Below, one piece after another: positions 8,127-16,673 of a stretch of 64,000 nt of DNA. Location of the stretch: the NCBI RefSeq assembly GCF_014284365.1, contig NZ_JACOGG010000002.1, positions 124,001 through 188,000 of the forward strand, in the 5' to 3' direction. Every line of letters begins with the position of its first letter. The stretch's first letter is position 1. The DNA comes from Cognatundibacterium rugosum. GTDB lineage: Bacteria > Pseudomonadota > Gammaproteobacteria > Burkholderiales > Burkholderiaceae_D. Below the pieces are notes generated by a model that was given only the letters and a program-made list of their open reading frames with translations, made no database searches and was not told the origin of the DNA. Made by a program: the position numbers and the translations under genes.

Positions 8127-9578
8127 GTGGGGATTTTTTCTCTGTTCGGTAAAAAGGGTGGAAAAAAAGATGAGCGCGCCTCTGAGCGCAGTACATCTAA
8201 GAAAACCCGTGCTAAAACTGGAAACACTGTGATTACAGGCTTCCAGGATAGTGAGCTGTTTACCAATTCCATCATTGCACAACGCCACATTGCCCGTGCT
8301 ACTGAAAGAAAAATTGATGCCATCGAGTTTGAAATGTCACGCGACATCGTCAAGACCCGACCTCCTGTTGCAACCAAAATCGATGTAAGTAAGTCCGCTA
8401 ATGGCAGCAAAAACGGTGAAATTACGCTCACAGCGGACACTTTGCCGATAGAAAAACGCGCATCCGTCATGGATTTTCAGACGACGTTACCAATGACGAT
8501 GCCCTCCGATTATCTGCTTGGCGGGCACACAGAAATTCACGGTAGCGCGATCGCTTACAGCGAATCGGTACCGGTATTAGAAGAAGCCGCCATTCTGTTC
8601 GCCAATGGACAGAATGAAGTCGCTGAGCACATGTTGCAGGCAGCGGTACATCACCAGAATTTAGGTAGCGCGACTGAAATTGGCTGGCAAATGCTGTTCG
8701 ATTTGTATCGCCTGACCAATAACCAGCACATGTTTGAAAGCCTGTCGCTGGACTATGCCAATAAATTTGAGACCTCCCCACCACTTTGGCCAGAGCAAAG
8801 CAGCGCTGCGGATCAGGACATCGGCCAGGACAGCCATGTCGCTACACCGACGATTCTGTTTCCGGTCAAGCTCGATGCGGGCATCATCAAAGTCATAGAA
8901 AAGATCAATATTCAGGGCGCAAAAAGCCAAAGCCTGAAACTGGACTTTGGACGTATCAAAGAAGTCGATCCGGTAGGTTGCGGCCTGTTGTTACGCTGTC
9001 TGAAGAATTTAAAAAAATCCGATCACGATCTGATGCTGGCAGGCGCGCAGGATCTGGCAGACCGCATACGCGCTATTTTGCAAGTCGGCCGCCGTGATGA
9101 GACGGAAGCTCCCTGGTTGCTGCTGCTGGAAATACTGCAATTGCTGCACTTTGAACGCGCATTTGAAGAAGTCAGCATGGACTACTGTGTGACCTTTGAG
9201 GTTTCACCACCTTCGTTTGAAGCGCCCAAAAATAATATCACCAGCGCCTTCCCGGAAATCACACTCAAGGAAGACCAGGAAGAGGAAGCGGTTATCTCTG
9301 ATCGCTTCACGATGCCAGCCTTTATACAAGGCAAAATGGACGCCTTACTCAAAAAAATTGCTGATCAGGCCAATCACACCAATCCGCTGATACTCGATTG
9401 CTCACATCTGGAACGGGTAGAGTTCAGCGCTACAGCCGAATTACTCAATGGGCTGGCTCCGATTGCGGGCAAACCTGGTATGTCTATCCAGTTTACCGAG
9501 GTCAATTATCTGGTCATGATGCTGTTCAATGCCATGGGTCTCAAAAACATCGCCAGCATCAGTCTGCGCAAACATTAA
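8127..9578 (+). CDS. Double-STAS domain protein upstream of hslVU
   Basis: A 483-residue cytoplasmic protein starting at GTG 8127. It has a basic N-terminus (GKKGGKKDERASERSTSKKTR) and then an apparent duplicated module. A helical segment with LFDLYRLTNNQHMFESLSLDYANKF leads to SPPLW and a STAS fold (LDFGRIKEVDPVGCGLLLRCL). It is repeated as ILQLLHFERAFEEVSMDY leading to SPPSF and a second STAS fold (LDCSHLERVEFSATAELL). STAS domains bind nucleotides or partner proteins in anti-anti-sigma switching. No kinase or phosphatase partner is adjacent. It lies 193 bp before hslV with a heat-shock promoter in between, so it is probably a separate transcript. Its function is unknown. Confidence 0.75.
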   Translation: MGIFSLFGKKGGKKDERASERSTSKKTRAKTGNTVITGFQDSELFTNSIIAQRHIARATERKIDAIEFEMSRDIVKTRPPVATKIDVSKSANGSKNGEITLTADTLPIEKRASVMDFQTTLPMTMPSDYLLGGHTEIHGSAIAYSESVPVLEEAAILFANGQNEVAEHMLQAAVHHQNLGSATEIGWQMLFDLYRLTNNQHMFESLSLDYANKFETSPPLWPEQSSAADQDIGQDSHVATPTILFPVKLDAGIIKVIEKINIQGAKSQSLKLDFGRIKEVDPVGCGLLLRCLKNLKKSDHDLMLAGAQDLADRIRAILQVGRRDETEAPWLLLLEILQLLHFERAFEEVSMDYCVTFEVSPPSFEAPKNNITSAFPEITLKEDQEEEAVISDRFTMPAFIQGKMDALLKKIADQANHTNPLILDCSHLERVEFSATAELLNGLAPIAGKPGMSIQFTEVNYLVMMLFNAMGLKNIASISLRKH

Positions 9579-9669
9579 TTTCACTCCGAATCCAAACGCC
9601 ACCTCCCATTCATTGGCGTGAAATTTATCTGAATTCTCCCTGCAAACAGCAGATAGCAGCACTACACTT

Positions 9670-9697
9670 CTTGTAATTCTGCAGTTACCCCCCATTT
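9670..9697 (+). promoter_or_regulatory. Sigma-32 (RpoH) heat-shock promoter of hslVU
   Basis: CTTGTAA (9670-9676) and CCCCATTT (9690-9697), 13 nt apart, match the RpoH consensus CTTGAAA / CCCCATNT with one mismatch in the -35 element. They lie 74 bp upstream of the hslV start, the expected position for this heat-shock operon. Confidence 0.85.
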
Positions 9698-9771
9698 TCT
9701 AGCCATTCGGAAGTCCACTTCCTGTGGCATTCGTTGTGCGACGAATGCCTTTCCCCTTTTGAGAGGTTCAT

Positions 9772-10308
9772 ATGGAACAATTTCACGGCACCACTATCCT
9801 GACTGTGCGACGCGGCAATGTCGTTGCCCTCGGTGGTGATGGACAAGTCACACTTGGCAATATCGTCATGAAAGGCACGGCGCGCAAAGTGCGTAAGCTA
9901 TATCACAACAAAGTACTGGCAGGCTTTGCCGGCGGCACCGCTGATGCATTCACACTGATAGAACGCTTTGAATCTAAACTGGAAAAACATCAGGGGCACC
10001 TGATGCGTGCCTCGGTTGAGCTGGCTAAGGACTGGCGTACTGACCGCATGTTACGCCGTCTGGAAGCCATGTTGCTGGTAGCAGATAAAGACACGACACT
10101 GGTTATTACCGGCAATGGCGATGTACTGGAACCGAATCAAGGGATAGGCGCGATCGGCTCTGGCGGCAGCTTTGCCCAATCCGCTGCGATTGCCTTATTT
10201 GAAAATACCGATTTATCGCCGGTAGACATCGTTAAAAAATCGCTGACGATCGCGGGCGAAATGTGCATTTATACCAATTTATCGCACACCATAGAAACCT
10301 TGGAATAA
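9772..10308 (+). CDS. hslV: HslV peptidase subunit of the HslUV protease
   Basis: A 178-residue Thr-peptidase that forms a double hexamer and degrades proteins fed by HslU. The start MEQFHG is a short propeptide, and the mature chain would begin TTILTVRRG with the catalytic N-terminal Thr7. GFAGGTADA and [11 protein letters not shown] are family signatures. The length is normal. It is followed 51 bp later by hslU in one operon behind the sigma-32 promoter. Confidence 0.97.
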   Translation: MEQFHGTTILTVRRGNVVALGGDGQVTLGNIVMKGTARKVRKLYHNKVLAGFAGGTADAFTLIERFESKLEKHQGHLMRASVELAKDWRTDRMLRRLEAMLLVADKDTTLVITGNGDVLEPNQGIGAIGSGGSFAQSAAIALFENTDLSPVDIVKKSLTIAGEMCIYTNLSHTIETLE

Positions 10309-10359
10309 TCCTCACCTGCAGCGAAATGCAGGCGAGCACAGAAGCAGACAGGAAAAAAC

Positions 10360-11694
10360 ATGAATATGACCCCACAGGAAATCGTGTCCGAACTGGATAA
10401 ACATGTCGTCGGACAAGGCAAAGCGAAACGGGCCGTCGCCATCGCCTTGCGCAATCGCTGGCGTCGTCAGCAGGTGCAGGAGCCGCTGCGCCATGAAATC
10501 ACGCCCAAAAATATCCTGATGATAGGCCCGACCGGCGTCGGCAAAACAGAAATCGCGCGACGTCTGGCCAAGCTGGCCGACGCACCCTTCATCAAAATCG
10601 AAGCAACCAAGTTCACCGAAGTTGGCTACGTAGGTCGTGACGTGGATACCATCATCCGCGATCTGGTTGATATCGGCATCAAACAAACCCGCGAATCTGC
10701 TACGCGCAAGGTCCGCCTGCGTGCGGAAGATGCGGCAGAAGACCGCATCCTCGACATCCTGTTGCCACCGGCACGTGATTTCGGTATCCATCCGGAAGGT
10801 GAACAAAATCCCGTGGATAACACGACCCGTCAGACTTTCCGCAAACGTCTGCGTGAAGGCGCGCTGGACGATAAAGAAATCGAGCTGGAAGTGGCTGAAC
10901 CGGCAGCACAAATGGAAATCATGGCGCCGCCAGGTATGGAGGAAATGACCGAGCAAATCAAGACCATGTTTTCCGGTATGGGCAATGGTCGTAAAAAAGC
11001 CCGCAAACTCAAGATCAAAGAAGCCTTCAAACTGCTGATCGACGAAGAAGCCGCCAAGCTGGTCAATGAAGAAGAACTAAAGCAGGAAGCCATCCGCAAT
11101 GTGGAACAGAACGGTATCGTGTTCCTGGATGAAATTGATAAGATCGCGTCACGCTCAGAAACCGGTGGCGGTGAAGTTTCGCGCGCCGGTGTGCAACGTG
11201 ATTTACTGCCGCTGGTAGAGGGAACCACCGTCAATACCAAGTATGGCATGATTAAGACTGATCATATCCTGTTCATCGCCTCAGGTGCCTTCCATCTGGC
11301 CAAACCCTCGGATCTGATTCCGGAGCTGCAGGGACGCTTCCCTATCCGGGTCGAGCTGGAGTCCTTATCCATCGCGGATTTCGAACGCATACTGACCAGT
11401 ACCGATGCCTGCCTGACACGTCAGTATCAAGCGCTGCTGGCGACCGAAGATGTGCACATAGAATTTATGCCCGAAGGTGTGGAACGTCTTGCCGGCATCG
11501 CATTTGCCGTGAATGAAACCACGGAAAACATCGGTGCACGCCGCTTATACACAGTGATGGAAAAGCTGTTGGAAGAAATTTCTTTCGACGCGCATCAGAA
11601 TTCCGGCAAGACCATCCGCATTGACGCCGCTTACGTCGAAGAGCGGCTGGGCGCCTTGTCGGTCGATGAAGACTTGTCCCGTTATGTGTTATAA
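10360..11694 (+). CDS. hslU: HslU ATPase subunit of the HslUV protease
   Basis: A 444-residue AAA+ unfoldase that delivers substrates to HslV. Walker [10 protein letters not shown] is near residue 57 and Walker [13 protein letters not shown] follows the inserted I-domain, whose [15 protein letters not shown] segment is visible. The arginine-finger/sensor region includes [12 protein letters not shown] and [15 protein letters not shown], and the C-terminus ends in the typical HslV-activating LSRYVL. It is the second gene of the hslVU operon. Confidence 0.98.
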   Translation: MNMTPQEIVSELDKHVVGQGKAKRAVAIALRNRWRRQQVQEPLRHEITPKNILMIGPTGVGKTEIARRLAKLADAPFIKIEATKFTEVGYVGRDVDTIIRDLVDIGIKQTRESATRKVRLRAEDAAEDRILDILLPPARDFGIHPEGEQNPVDNTTRQTFRKRLREGALDDKEIELEVAEPAAQMEIMAPPGMEEMTEQIKTMFSGMGNGRKKARKLKIKEAFKLLIDEEAAKLVNEEELKQEAIRNVEQNGIVFLDEIDKIASRSETGGGEVSRAGVQRDLLPLVEGTTVNTKYGMIKTDHILFIASGAFHLAKPSDLIPELQGRFPIRVELESLSIADFERILTSTDACLTRQYQALLATEDVHIEFMPEGVERLAGIAFAVNETTENIGARRLYTVMEKLLEEISFDAHQNSGKTIRIDAAYVEERLGALSVDEDLSRYVL

Positions 11695-11845
11695 GCTTCA
11701 GGCAGAGCAGGATGGCCAATAAGGCGCTGGCAACACGCCAGAGAATGCGGCACAGGGTTGAGCCGTCTCAGCAGGCGCCGCGTCACTATGTGGCGCGGCC
11801 AGCGCAAAAAAATCATCCCGCTGCAACACGCTTAATACCCAGCAC

Positions 11846-11873
11846 CGTCAGCAAAATAAGCGCTTTGCTGACG
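11846..11873 (+). terminator. Stem-loop after hslVU
   Basis: CGTCAGCAAA (11846-11855) and TTTGCTGACG (11864-11873) form a perfect 10-bp stem with an 8-nt loop, between hslU and the next gene. It has only a short T-rich tail. It is the probable end of the hslVU transcript. Confidence 0.6.
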
Positions 11874-11909
11874 GGATTTCATTCACCCTCTTCCACAACC
11901 GGGACACCT

Positions 11910-12434
11910 ATGTTTGAAACCTCCGCAGCCAGTGACAAGCCTGACTACGACCTGCTGAACAAACAGCTTGCCAGCATACTGGACGGCGAACGTGCACTGA
12001 TGACGAATGCTGCGCAATTTTCTGCTCTGATTTTTAATAGCATCAGCGATCTGAATTGGGCAGGTTTTTATTTCTGTACCGAAGCTAAGACCGCCACTCA
12101 GGAAAAACCCTGTGATTTATTACTCGGCGCTTTTCAGGGCAAGGTAGCCTGTGTACGCATTCCTCTTGGTCGCGGTGTATGCGGCTCGGCAGCGCAGGAG
12201 CGCAAAACCTTCCTGGTGCCGGACGTGCATGCCTTCCCTGGCCATATTGCCTGTGATTCTGCATCTAACTCGGAAATCGTGATCCCTGTGATTAAAGATG
12301 GCAAGCTGTATGGTGTGCTCGATATCGACAGCCCGCGCCTGGCGCGCTTCAGCAGTGACGATCAGACCGGACTGGAAACGATGCTGGCCAGCTTCATCGC
12401 AGCGACCGACTTCAGTGCGCTGCCTTCAATCTGA
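11910..12434 (+). CDS. msrC: Free methionine-(R)-sulfoxide reductase (GAF domain)
   Basis: A 174-residue GAF-fold enzyme that reduces free Met-R-O with thioredoxin. The three cysteines of the family are present in VACVRIPLGRGVCG and HIACDSASNSE, along with the conserved VPDVHAFPGHIACD and DIDSPRLARF segments. ATG at 11910 gives the standard family length; the reading frame is open further upstream but crosses a hairpin (11846-11873) and low-quality coding sequence. It lies downstream of hslVU in the same direction. Confidence 0.93.
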   Translation: MFETSAASDKPDYDLLNKQLASILDGERALMTNAAQFSALIFNSISDLNWAGFYFCTEAKTATQEKPCDLLLGAFQGKVACVRIPLGRGVCGSAAQERKTFLVPDVHAFPGHIACDSASNSEIVIPVIKDGKLYGVLDIDSPRLARFSSDDQTGLETMLASFIAATDFSALPSI

Positions 12435-12450
12435 TACGGGTACCGAAAAC

Positions 12451-12472
12451 AGCCCTGGAATTTTTCCGGGCT
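12451..12472 (+). terminator. Stem-loop after msrC
   Basis: AGCCC-t-GGAA and TTCC-GGGCT pair with one bulge over a short T loop, 17 bp after the msrC stop. It is a plausible weak terminator that would separate the small ORF beginning at 12502. Confidence 0.5.
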
Positions 12473-12501
12473 GACTTCTACACTGCTTGCAGGAGGAAGT
12501 C

Positions 12502-12720
12502 ATGCCCGGATGCCGACACCGCAAGACCCGCAGAAAACATTTGCAACCGCTGAGGCGACGCGATATCACTACACGTATGCTGGTAGAAATCGGCATTCAA
12601 TACGCAACCATACTCGGCACAGAACTGGCTGCCGTGTTTCTGCGCCGGCAGGCGATCCCCGAAGCGGTCATCAACCGCGTACTGTTACTGCCACTAACCA
12701 AGGCCTCACACCGGTTTTGA
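12502..12720 (+). CDS. Small uncharacterised protein
   Basis: A 72-residue ORF whose ATG at 12502 sits behind a strong Shine-Dalgarno (AGGAGGAAGTC). The start is basic (PGCRHRKTRRKH), followed by an amphipathic helical part (YATILGTELAAVFLRRQAIPEAVINRVLLLP). Short proteins with a final helix of the type FLR(x)(x)xIPxxVIxRVL are frequent in Burkholderiales and are not functionally described. The 3' end overlaps the convergent gpsA end by 15 bp. The good ribosome-binding site and protein-like sequence argue that it is real; the function is unknown. Confidence 0.6.
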   Translation: MPGCRHRKTRRKHLQPLRRRDITTRMLVEIGIQYATILGTELAAVFLRRQAIPEAVINRVLLLPLTKASHRF

Positions 12721-13716
12721 ACTGATCTCATGTTTGGCGTCGCGCGCCATTAACTGGCGTATCATCTGCTGCGCCGGAACCTGATCAAACAAGACACTGG
12801 CTACTGCGTTAGTAATCGGCATCTCAATCGCCAGACTGGCTGCCAGCGAGCGTACTGCCTGAGCACAACGCACACCTTCCGCCACATGCCCCAGCTCCTC
12901 GACGATCACTGCCAGGCTTTTTCCCTGTGCCAGCGCCAGCCCGACTTTGCGATTACGCGATAAATCTCCGGTACAGGTCAGTATCAGATCGCCTAAGCCA
13001 GTCAGACCAACCAGGGTTTCGGAACGTGCACCAAGTGCGACACCAAGCCGGGTAATTTCCGCCAGACCGCGCGTGATCAGAGCTGCACGTGCATTCAGCC
13101 CCAGCCCCAGGCCATCGGCTACACCGGTCGCAATCGCCAGGATATTTTTGACGGCACCACCAACTTCAACGCCGACCAGATCATCACTGGAATACACCCG
13201 CATCGCATTCACGTGCAAAGCCTGTACCACGCGCTGACACAGATCCTGCGATTTGGACGCGATCGTGAGCGCACATGGCAAGCCTTGCGCCACTTCCTGT
13301 GCAAACGAAGGGCCAGACAAAGCACCCAGCTGACATGCCTGACCTAAAATTTGTTCTGCCACCTGATGCGGCAATAACTGCGTGCCTTCTTCAAAGCCTT
13401 TACACAACCAGACCACACGCTGCGGCCGGTGCAGCTTGCACGCCTCCAGCGTGGGACGCAGACCGGAAACAGAGGTCGCGATGATCAGTAAGCCATCCGG
13501 GCCACTGGCATGCGCAATTGCTGCATCAAAATCAGCGCTCAGTTGTAAAGACTCCGGCAAAGGATAGCCAGGCAGATAATGGGTATTCTCACGCTGCTCC
13601 AGCATAGACTGCATAGCTTGCGGACTTCTGCCCCACATCAGAACCTGATTTTTCGCAGTCAGTGCAATCGCGACCGCAGTTCCCCAGGCACCGGCACCTA
13701 AAACGCTGATATTCAT
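12706..13716 (-). CDS. gpsA: Glycerol-3-phosphate dehydrogenase [NAD(P)+]
   Basis: A 336-residue cytosolic enzyme that makes sn-glycerol-3-phosphate for phospholipids from dihydroxyacetone phosphate. The Rossmann motif MNISVLGAGAWGTAVA is at the N-terminus. LWLCKGFE, GALSGPSFAQEVAQG, GGAVKNILAIATG and GLTGLGDLILTCT are family signatures with the catalytic Lys in VKNI. It is the last gene of the minus-strand set rhodanese-grxC-secB-SH3 protein, although a strong terminator (13768-13807) lies between the SH3 gene and gpsA. Confidence 0.97.
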   Translation of the reverse strand: MNISVLGAGAWGTAVAIALTAKNQVLMWGRSPQAMQSMLEQRENTHYLPGYPLPESLQLSADFDAAIAHASGPDGLLIIATSVSGLRPTLEACKLHRPQRVVWLCKGFEEGTQLLPHQVAEQILGQACQLGALSGPSFAQEVAQGLPCALTIASKSQDLCQRVVQALHVNAMRVYSSDDLVGVEVGGAVKNILAIATGVADGLGLGLNARAALITRGLAEITRLGVALGARSETLVGLTGLGDLILTCTGDLSRNRKVGLALAQGKSLAVIVEELGHVAEGVRCAQAVRSLAASLAIEMPITNAVASVLFDQVPAQQMIRQLMARDAKHEISSKPV

Positions 13717-13767
13717 GTGCTATCCAAATGAAATAAATAGTGATGTTCTGCACCTGTTCATCAGGTA

Positions 13768-13807
13768 CAGATAAAAAAAGGACAGCACGCTGTCCTTTTT
13801 TTATCTG
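13768..13807 (-). terminator. Strong bidirectional terminator upstream of gpsA
   Basis: A 19-bp perfect inverted repeat with a 2-nt centre. The core is GGACAGC/GCTGTCC, flanked on each side by A7/T7 tracts. It lies 40 bp downstream of the SH3-protein stop on the minus strand and would end the rhodanese-grxC-secB-SH3 transcript. The T-run also makes it competent on the plus strand. Confidence 0.9.
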
Positions 13808-13846
13808 CTACACGCCGTTTGGACGGGTGTGCGAACAGTCCCGGAA

Positions 13847-14296
13847 TTATAAACCCCAGACCTCGCTGACTTTCACAAATCCCAGCTGGCCATCGCGATG
13901 TTTGACTTTCACCCAGCCGGCCGTGGCGGGCTCAGCCATTTCTAACAACACATGCTTGTCTGCGCTGAATACCAGCGCTGCACTCTCATCGGCTGCAGCA
14001 CGCACTTTCGCATTTGCAACCCGGATCACCAGATTACGACGTGCGACTAAATCCTTACTTTCTATCCAGCTCAACTCACCGGATGCATCGCGTACCTTAC
14101 TCCAGGCACCCGACGTAAACACCACTTCAACCGGCATACCGCGTGGCGCGACCGCCAGTTTCCCGCCTTTAAGCGAAGGCGCATCATACATCACGACCGG
14201 TGCTGCCCCCACGGAACGGAATTCCAGCGCATGTGCCAGTCCGGCAGACAGCAACGCGGTCATAACGATCAGGTAACGGGGGAAATGTGTAGACAT
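13847..14296 (-). CDS. Exported SH3-like domain protein
   Basis: A 149-residue protein with a signal peptide (MSTHFPRYLIVMTALLSAGLAHA) and then two bacterial SH3-like repeats (VVMYDAPSLKGGKLAVAPRGMPVEVV and VRAAADESAALVFSADKHVLLEM). Each ends in a W-x-K-V motif (AWSKVRD, GWVKVKH). Such domains usually contact peptidoglycan or protein partners in the periplasm. ATG at 14296 is chosen because it begins the signal peptide; the frame extends upstream without coding character. It follows secB by 49 bp. Confidence 0.85.
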   Translation of the reverse strand: MSTHFPRYLIVMTALLSAGLAHALEFRSVGAAPVVMYDAPSLKGGKLAVAPRGMPVEVVFTSGAWSKVRDASGELSWIESKDLVARRNLVIRVANAKVRAAADESAALVFSADKHVLLEMAEPATAGWVKVKHRDGQLGFVKVSEVWGL

Positions 14297-14345
14297 AGTA
14301 GACTTCAAACAATTGAGCCTGGTCAGACCAGGCTCAATATTGCGA

Positions 14346-14819
14346 TTACTGGATAGTTGCCGGTGCTTCAGCAGCGTTGGCTTGTTCTGCAGCGATCTGC
14401 AGACGTTGTGCGTAGAACGATTCGAAATTGATTTCAGACAGGTGGATCGGTGGGAAACCGGCACGTGTGATCGCATCCGCTACGTTGGAACGCAGGTAAG
14501 GATAAATAATGTTCGGGCAACCAATACCCAGCAGAGGATCGAGCTGATCTTCAGGGATATTGCGTGCTTCGAAAATACCAGCCTGTTTGCCTTCAACCAG
14601 GAATGCTACTTTTTCGCCAATTTTAGCGGTGACAGTCACTGTTACTGTGGCTTCGTAGATGCCATCAGCCAGCTTTTCAGAGCCGACATCGAGGGATACT
14701 TCGATACCTGGGTTTTGCTGTTCCAGGAAAATAGCTGGAGAGTTAGGCTGCTCAAGCGACAAATCTTTCAGATAAACGCGTTGAATTTGGAATACGGGCT
14801 GCAGATTTTCGTCAGACAT
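14346..14819 (-). CDS. secB: SecB export chaperone
   Basis: A 157-residue cytoplasmic chaperone that keeps preproteins unfolded and passes them to SecA. The family sequence is clear: [25 protein letters not shown] near the N-terminus and [25 protein letters not shown] in the C-terminal half. It lies in the conserved betaproteobacterial order rhodanese-grxC-secB. Confidence 0.97.
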   Translation of the reverse strand: MSDENLQPVFQIQRVYLKDLSLEQPNSPAIFLEQQNPGIEVSLDVGSEKLADGIYEATVTVTVTAKIGEKVAFLVEGKQAGIFEARNIPEDQLDPLLGIGCPNIIYPYLRSNVADAITRAGFPPIHLSEINFESFYAQRLQIAAEQANAAEAPATIQ

Positions 14820-15027
14820 GTGAGACTTTCTTAATTTCTAAAAGATTAATAATGAACAGCGAGACGCCTAGGTCTGTTGAAAAGCTTGATCTCCATCTCT
14901 TCCCAACGAGCCACAGATAAGGCCGTTTCCGACCATTTCAAGATCGCGCGCAGCTATTGTAGCAAGGAGACTGCAAATTCAGCAATTTGCAGTACAAACG
15001 TGAAGAAAATCTTGCAAAAACTGCTTT

Positions 15028-15294
15028 TTAAGTCGCAGGATTCAGCAAACTATCCAATTTACCCGCGCGGTCGAGTGCGGACAGATCATCAAAGCCGCCC
15101 ACATGGGTGTCGCCGATATAAATCTGCGGCACGGTACGGCGTCCGGTTTTCTGCATCATCGCTTCGCGTACCGCCGGATCGAGATCAACCCGGATTTTCT
15201 CGATGTCATCCACGCCCTTCGATTTGAGCAGGCGTTCGGCCATGGTGCAGTAAGGGCAAACTGCGGTGCTATACATCGTGACTTGAGGTTTCAC
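15028..15294 (-). CDS. grxC: Glutaredoxin 3
   Basis: An 88-residue thiol-disulfide oxidoreductase with the active-site motif CPYC at residues 13-16, TVPQIYIG (cis-Pro loop) and VGGFDDL (glutathione-binding GG). The start is taken as GTG 15294, 6 nt after GGAG; no ATG is placed better. It is 13 bp downstream of the rhodanese gene, so they are cotranscribed. Confidence 0.95.
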   Translation of the reverse strand: MKPQVTMYSTAVCPYCTMAERLLKSKGVDDIEKIRVDLDPAVREAMMQKTGRRTVPQIYIGDTHVGGFDDLSALDRAGKLDSLLNPAT

Positions 15295-15307
15295 ATTATT
15301 CTCCGGA

Positions 15308-15709
15308 TCATTTAGTAATAGGCAAACCCTGTTCACGCCAGGCGTTAGTGCCGCCTTCCAGGCTGAACACCTGGGTAAAGCCTGCCTTTGCCAAGATGGA
15401 GGCAGCGCTGGATGAGCGCACACCAGAAGCGCACACGGTGATCACCACCTGGTTTTTTGATTTTTCTATCTCTTTCAGGCGATTATTCAATTCAGGCAAA
15501 GGAATATGCTTCGCATTCGGCAAATGACCGGCCGTAAATTCTTCGGCATTTCTGACATCCAGTATCAGTGTCTTACCCTGATTGATATACTGTGTCGCCT
15601 GCAGCTGTGTTACTTTTGCGCCACGGCGCTGCAGCATAGGAAAAAATAAAGCGCCACCGGAAATCAGGGCGATGCCAATCAGAAAAATATTATCAATAAT
15701 GAATTTCAC
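15308..15709 (-). CDS. Membrane-anchored rhodanese-like protein
   Basis: A 133-residue YibN-type sulfurtransferase with an N-terminal membrane helix (about residues 5-25) and one rhodanese domain. The active loop is CASGVR with Cys93; LDVRNAEEFTAGHLPNA is the family's N-terminal signature. It is the first gene of the grxC-secB operon, a common arrangement that links thiol chemistry to secretion. The physiological substrate is unknown. Confidence 0.92.
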   Translation of the reverse strand: MKFIIDNIFLIGIALISGGALFFPMLQRRGAKVTQLQATQYINQGKTLILDVRNAEEFTAGHLPNAKHIPLPELNNRLKEIEKSKNQVVITVCASGVRSSSAASILAKAGFTQVFSLEGGTNAWREQGLPITK

Positions 15710-15788
15710 AGGTTTCCAGTAGTAAAAATGGTTATCAGAAGCGCGTCATTATAAAATAGATGGCGACGCTGCATATTATTCCAGATAT

Positions 15789-15888
15789 GCATCACGAAAA
15801 CAGTGCCTGATTCCAGTTCGGGGCAACCAACTGAACCGCCTCTGCCATTGGGATAAACACAGGCTTTTTTCGTGATGCTTTTCTTTTT
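15789..15888 (+). ncRNA. Structured element with terminator-like end upstream of gpmA
   Basis: Long-range inverted repeat: GCATCACGAAAA (15789-15800) pairs perfectly with TTTTCGTGATGC (15867-15878), and GCCTG (15805-15809) pairs with CAGGC (15860-15864). These enclose about 50 nt containing a further CAGTT/AACTG pairing. Immediately after the 3' arm comes TTTTCTTTTT. The whole resembles a small RNA or a leader attenuator ending 33 bp before gpmA. It may also be a small repeat element. No protein is supported on either strand of 15710-15920. Confidence 0.5.
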
Positions 15889-15920
15889 AATTATTTGACG
15901 AACTTTCACTCACTGACATC

Positions 15921-16667
15921 ATGTACAAAATTGTTCTTATGCGCCATGGCGAATCCACCTGGAATCTGGAAAACCGTTTCACTGGCTGGACCGACGTTGA
16001 TCTGACACCGAAAGGTGTAGCGGAAGCCGCGCAGGCGGGTAAATTGCTAAAGGAAGCGGGTTACACTTTCGATCTGGCGTACACTTCGGTACTGAAACGT
16101 GCGATCCGCACCCTGTGGGGCACACTCGACGCGATGGACATGATGTGGCTGCCTGTGGTTAACGACTGGCGCCTGAATGAGCGTCATTATGGCGCCCTGC
16201 AAGGCCTCAACAAAGCGGAAACAGCCGCCCAGTATGGCGATGAGCAAGTGTTGGTATGGCGCCGCAGCTACGATACACCACCTAATCCCCTGGCCGCTGA
16301 CGATGCGCGCACTTCTTTCGATGACCCACGTTATGCAGGTCTGGATCGCGCCCAGATCCCGCTGACTGAGTGCCTGAAAGACACCGTCGCACGCGTGATG
16401 CCAGCCTGGGACGACAGCATCGCACCCGCTATCCGCGCCGGTAAGAAAATTCTGATTTCCGCCCATGGCAACAGCCTGCGTGCACTGATCAAAATGCTGG
16501 ACGGTATCAGCGATGAAGACATCGTGAATCTGAATATTCCGAACGGACAGCCACTGGTCTACGAACTCGACGCAGATCTGAAACCGATACGCCACTACTA
16601 TCTGGGCGACCAGTCTGCGATAGAAGCGGCACTGAATGCTGTGGCCAGCCAGGGTAAATCCAAGTAA
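15921..16667 (+). CDS. gpmA: 2,3-bisphosphoglycerate-dependent phosphoglycerate mutase
   Basis: A 248-residue glycolytic enzyme interconverting 3- and 2-phosphoglycerate. [10 protein letters not shown] holds the phospho-His9; the second catalytic His182 is in [23 protein letters not shown] and the [11 protein letters not shown] segment are diagnostic for the cofactor-dependent enzyme. It heads a run with the envC-like and ctpA genes spaced a few bp apart (gpmA-envC gap 6 bp), an order common in Betaproteobacteria. Confidence 0.97.
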   Translation: MYKIVLMRHGESTWNLENRFTGWTDVDLTPKGVAEAAQAGKLLKEAGYTFDLAYTSVLKRAIRTLWGTLDAMDMMWLPVVNDWRLNERHYGALQGLNKAETAAQYGDEQVLVWRRSYDTPPNPLAADDARTSFDDPRYAGLDRAQIPLTECLKDTVARVMPAWDDSIAPAIRAGKKILISAHGNSLRALIKMLDGISDEDIVNLNIPNGQPLVYELDADLKPIRHYYLGDQSAIEAALNAVASQGKSK

Positions 16668-16673
16668 GAGCGG

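Noticed and set aside
15706-15909. Minus-strand frame between rhodanese and gpmA
   Set aside because: It lies over the structured element (15789-15888); the amino-acid pattern follows the inverted repeat and no ribosome site is seen. A tRNA was also considered there, but no cloverleaf or T-loop could be built.
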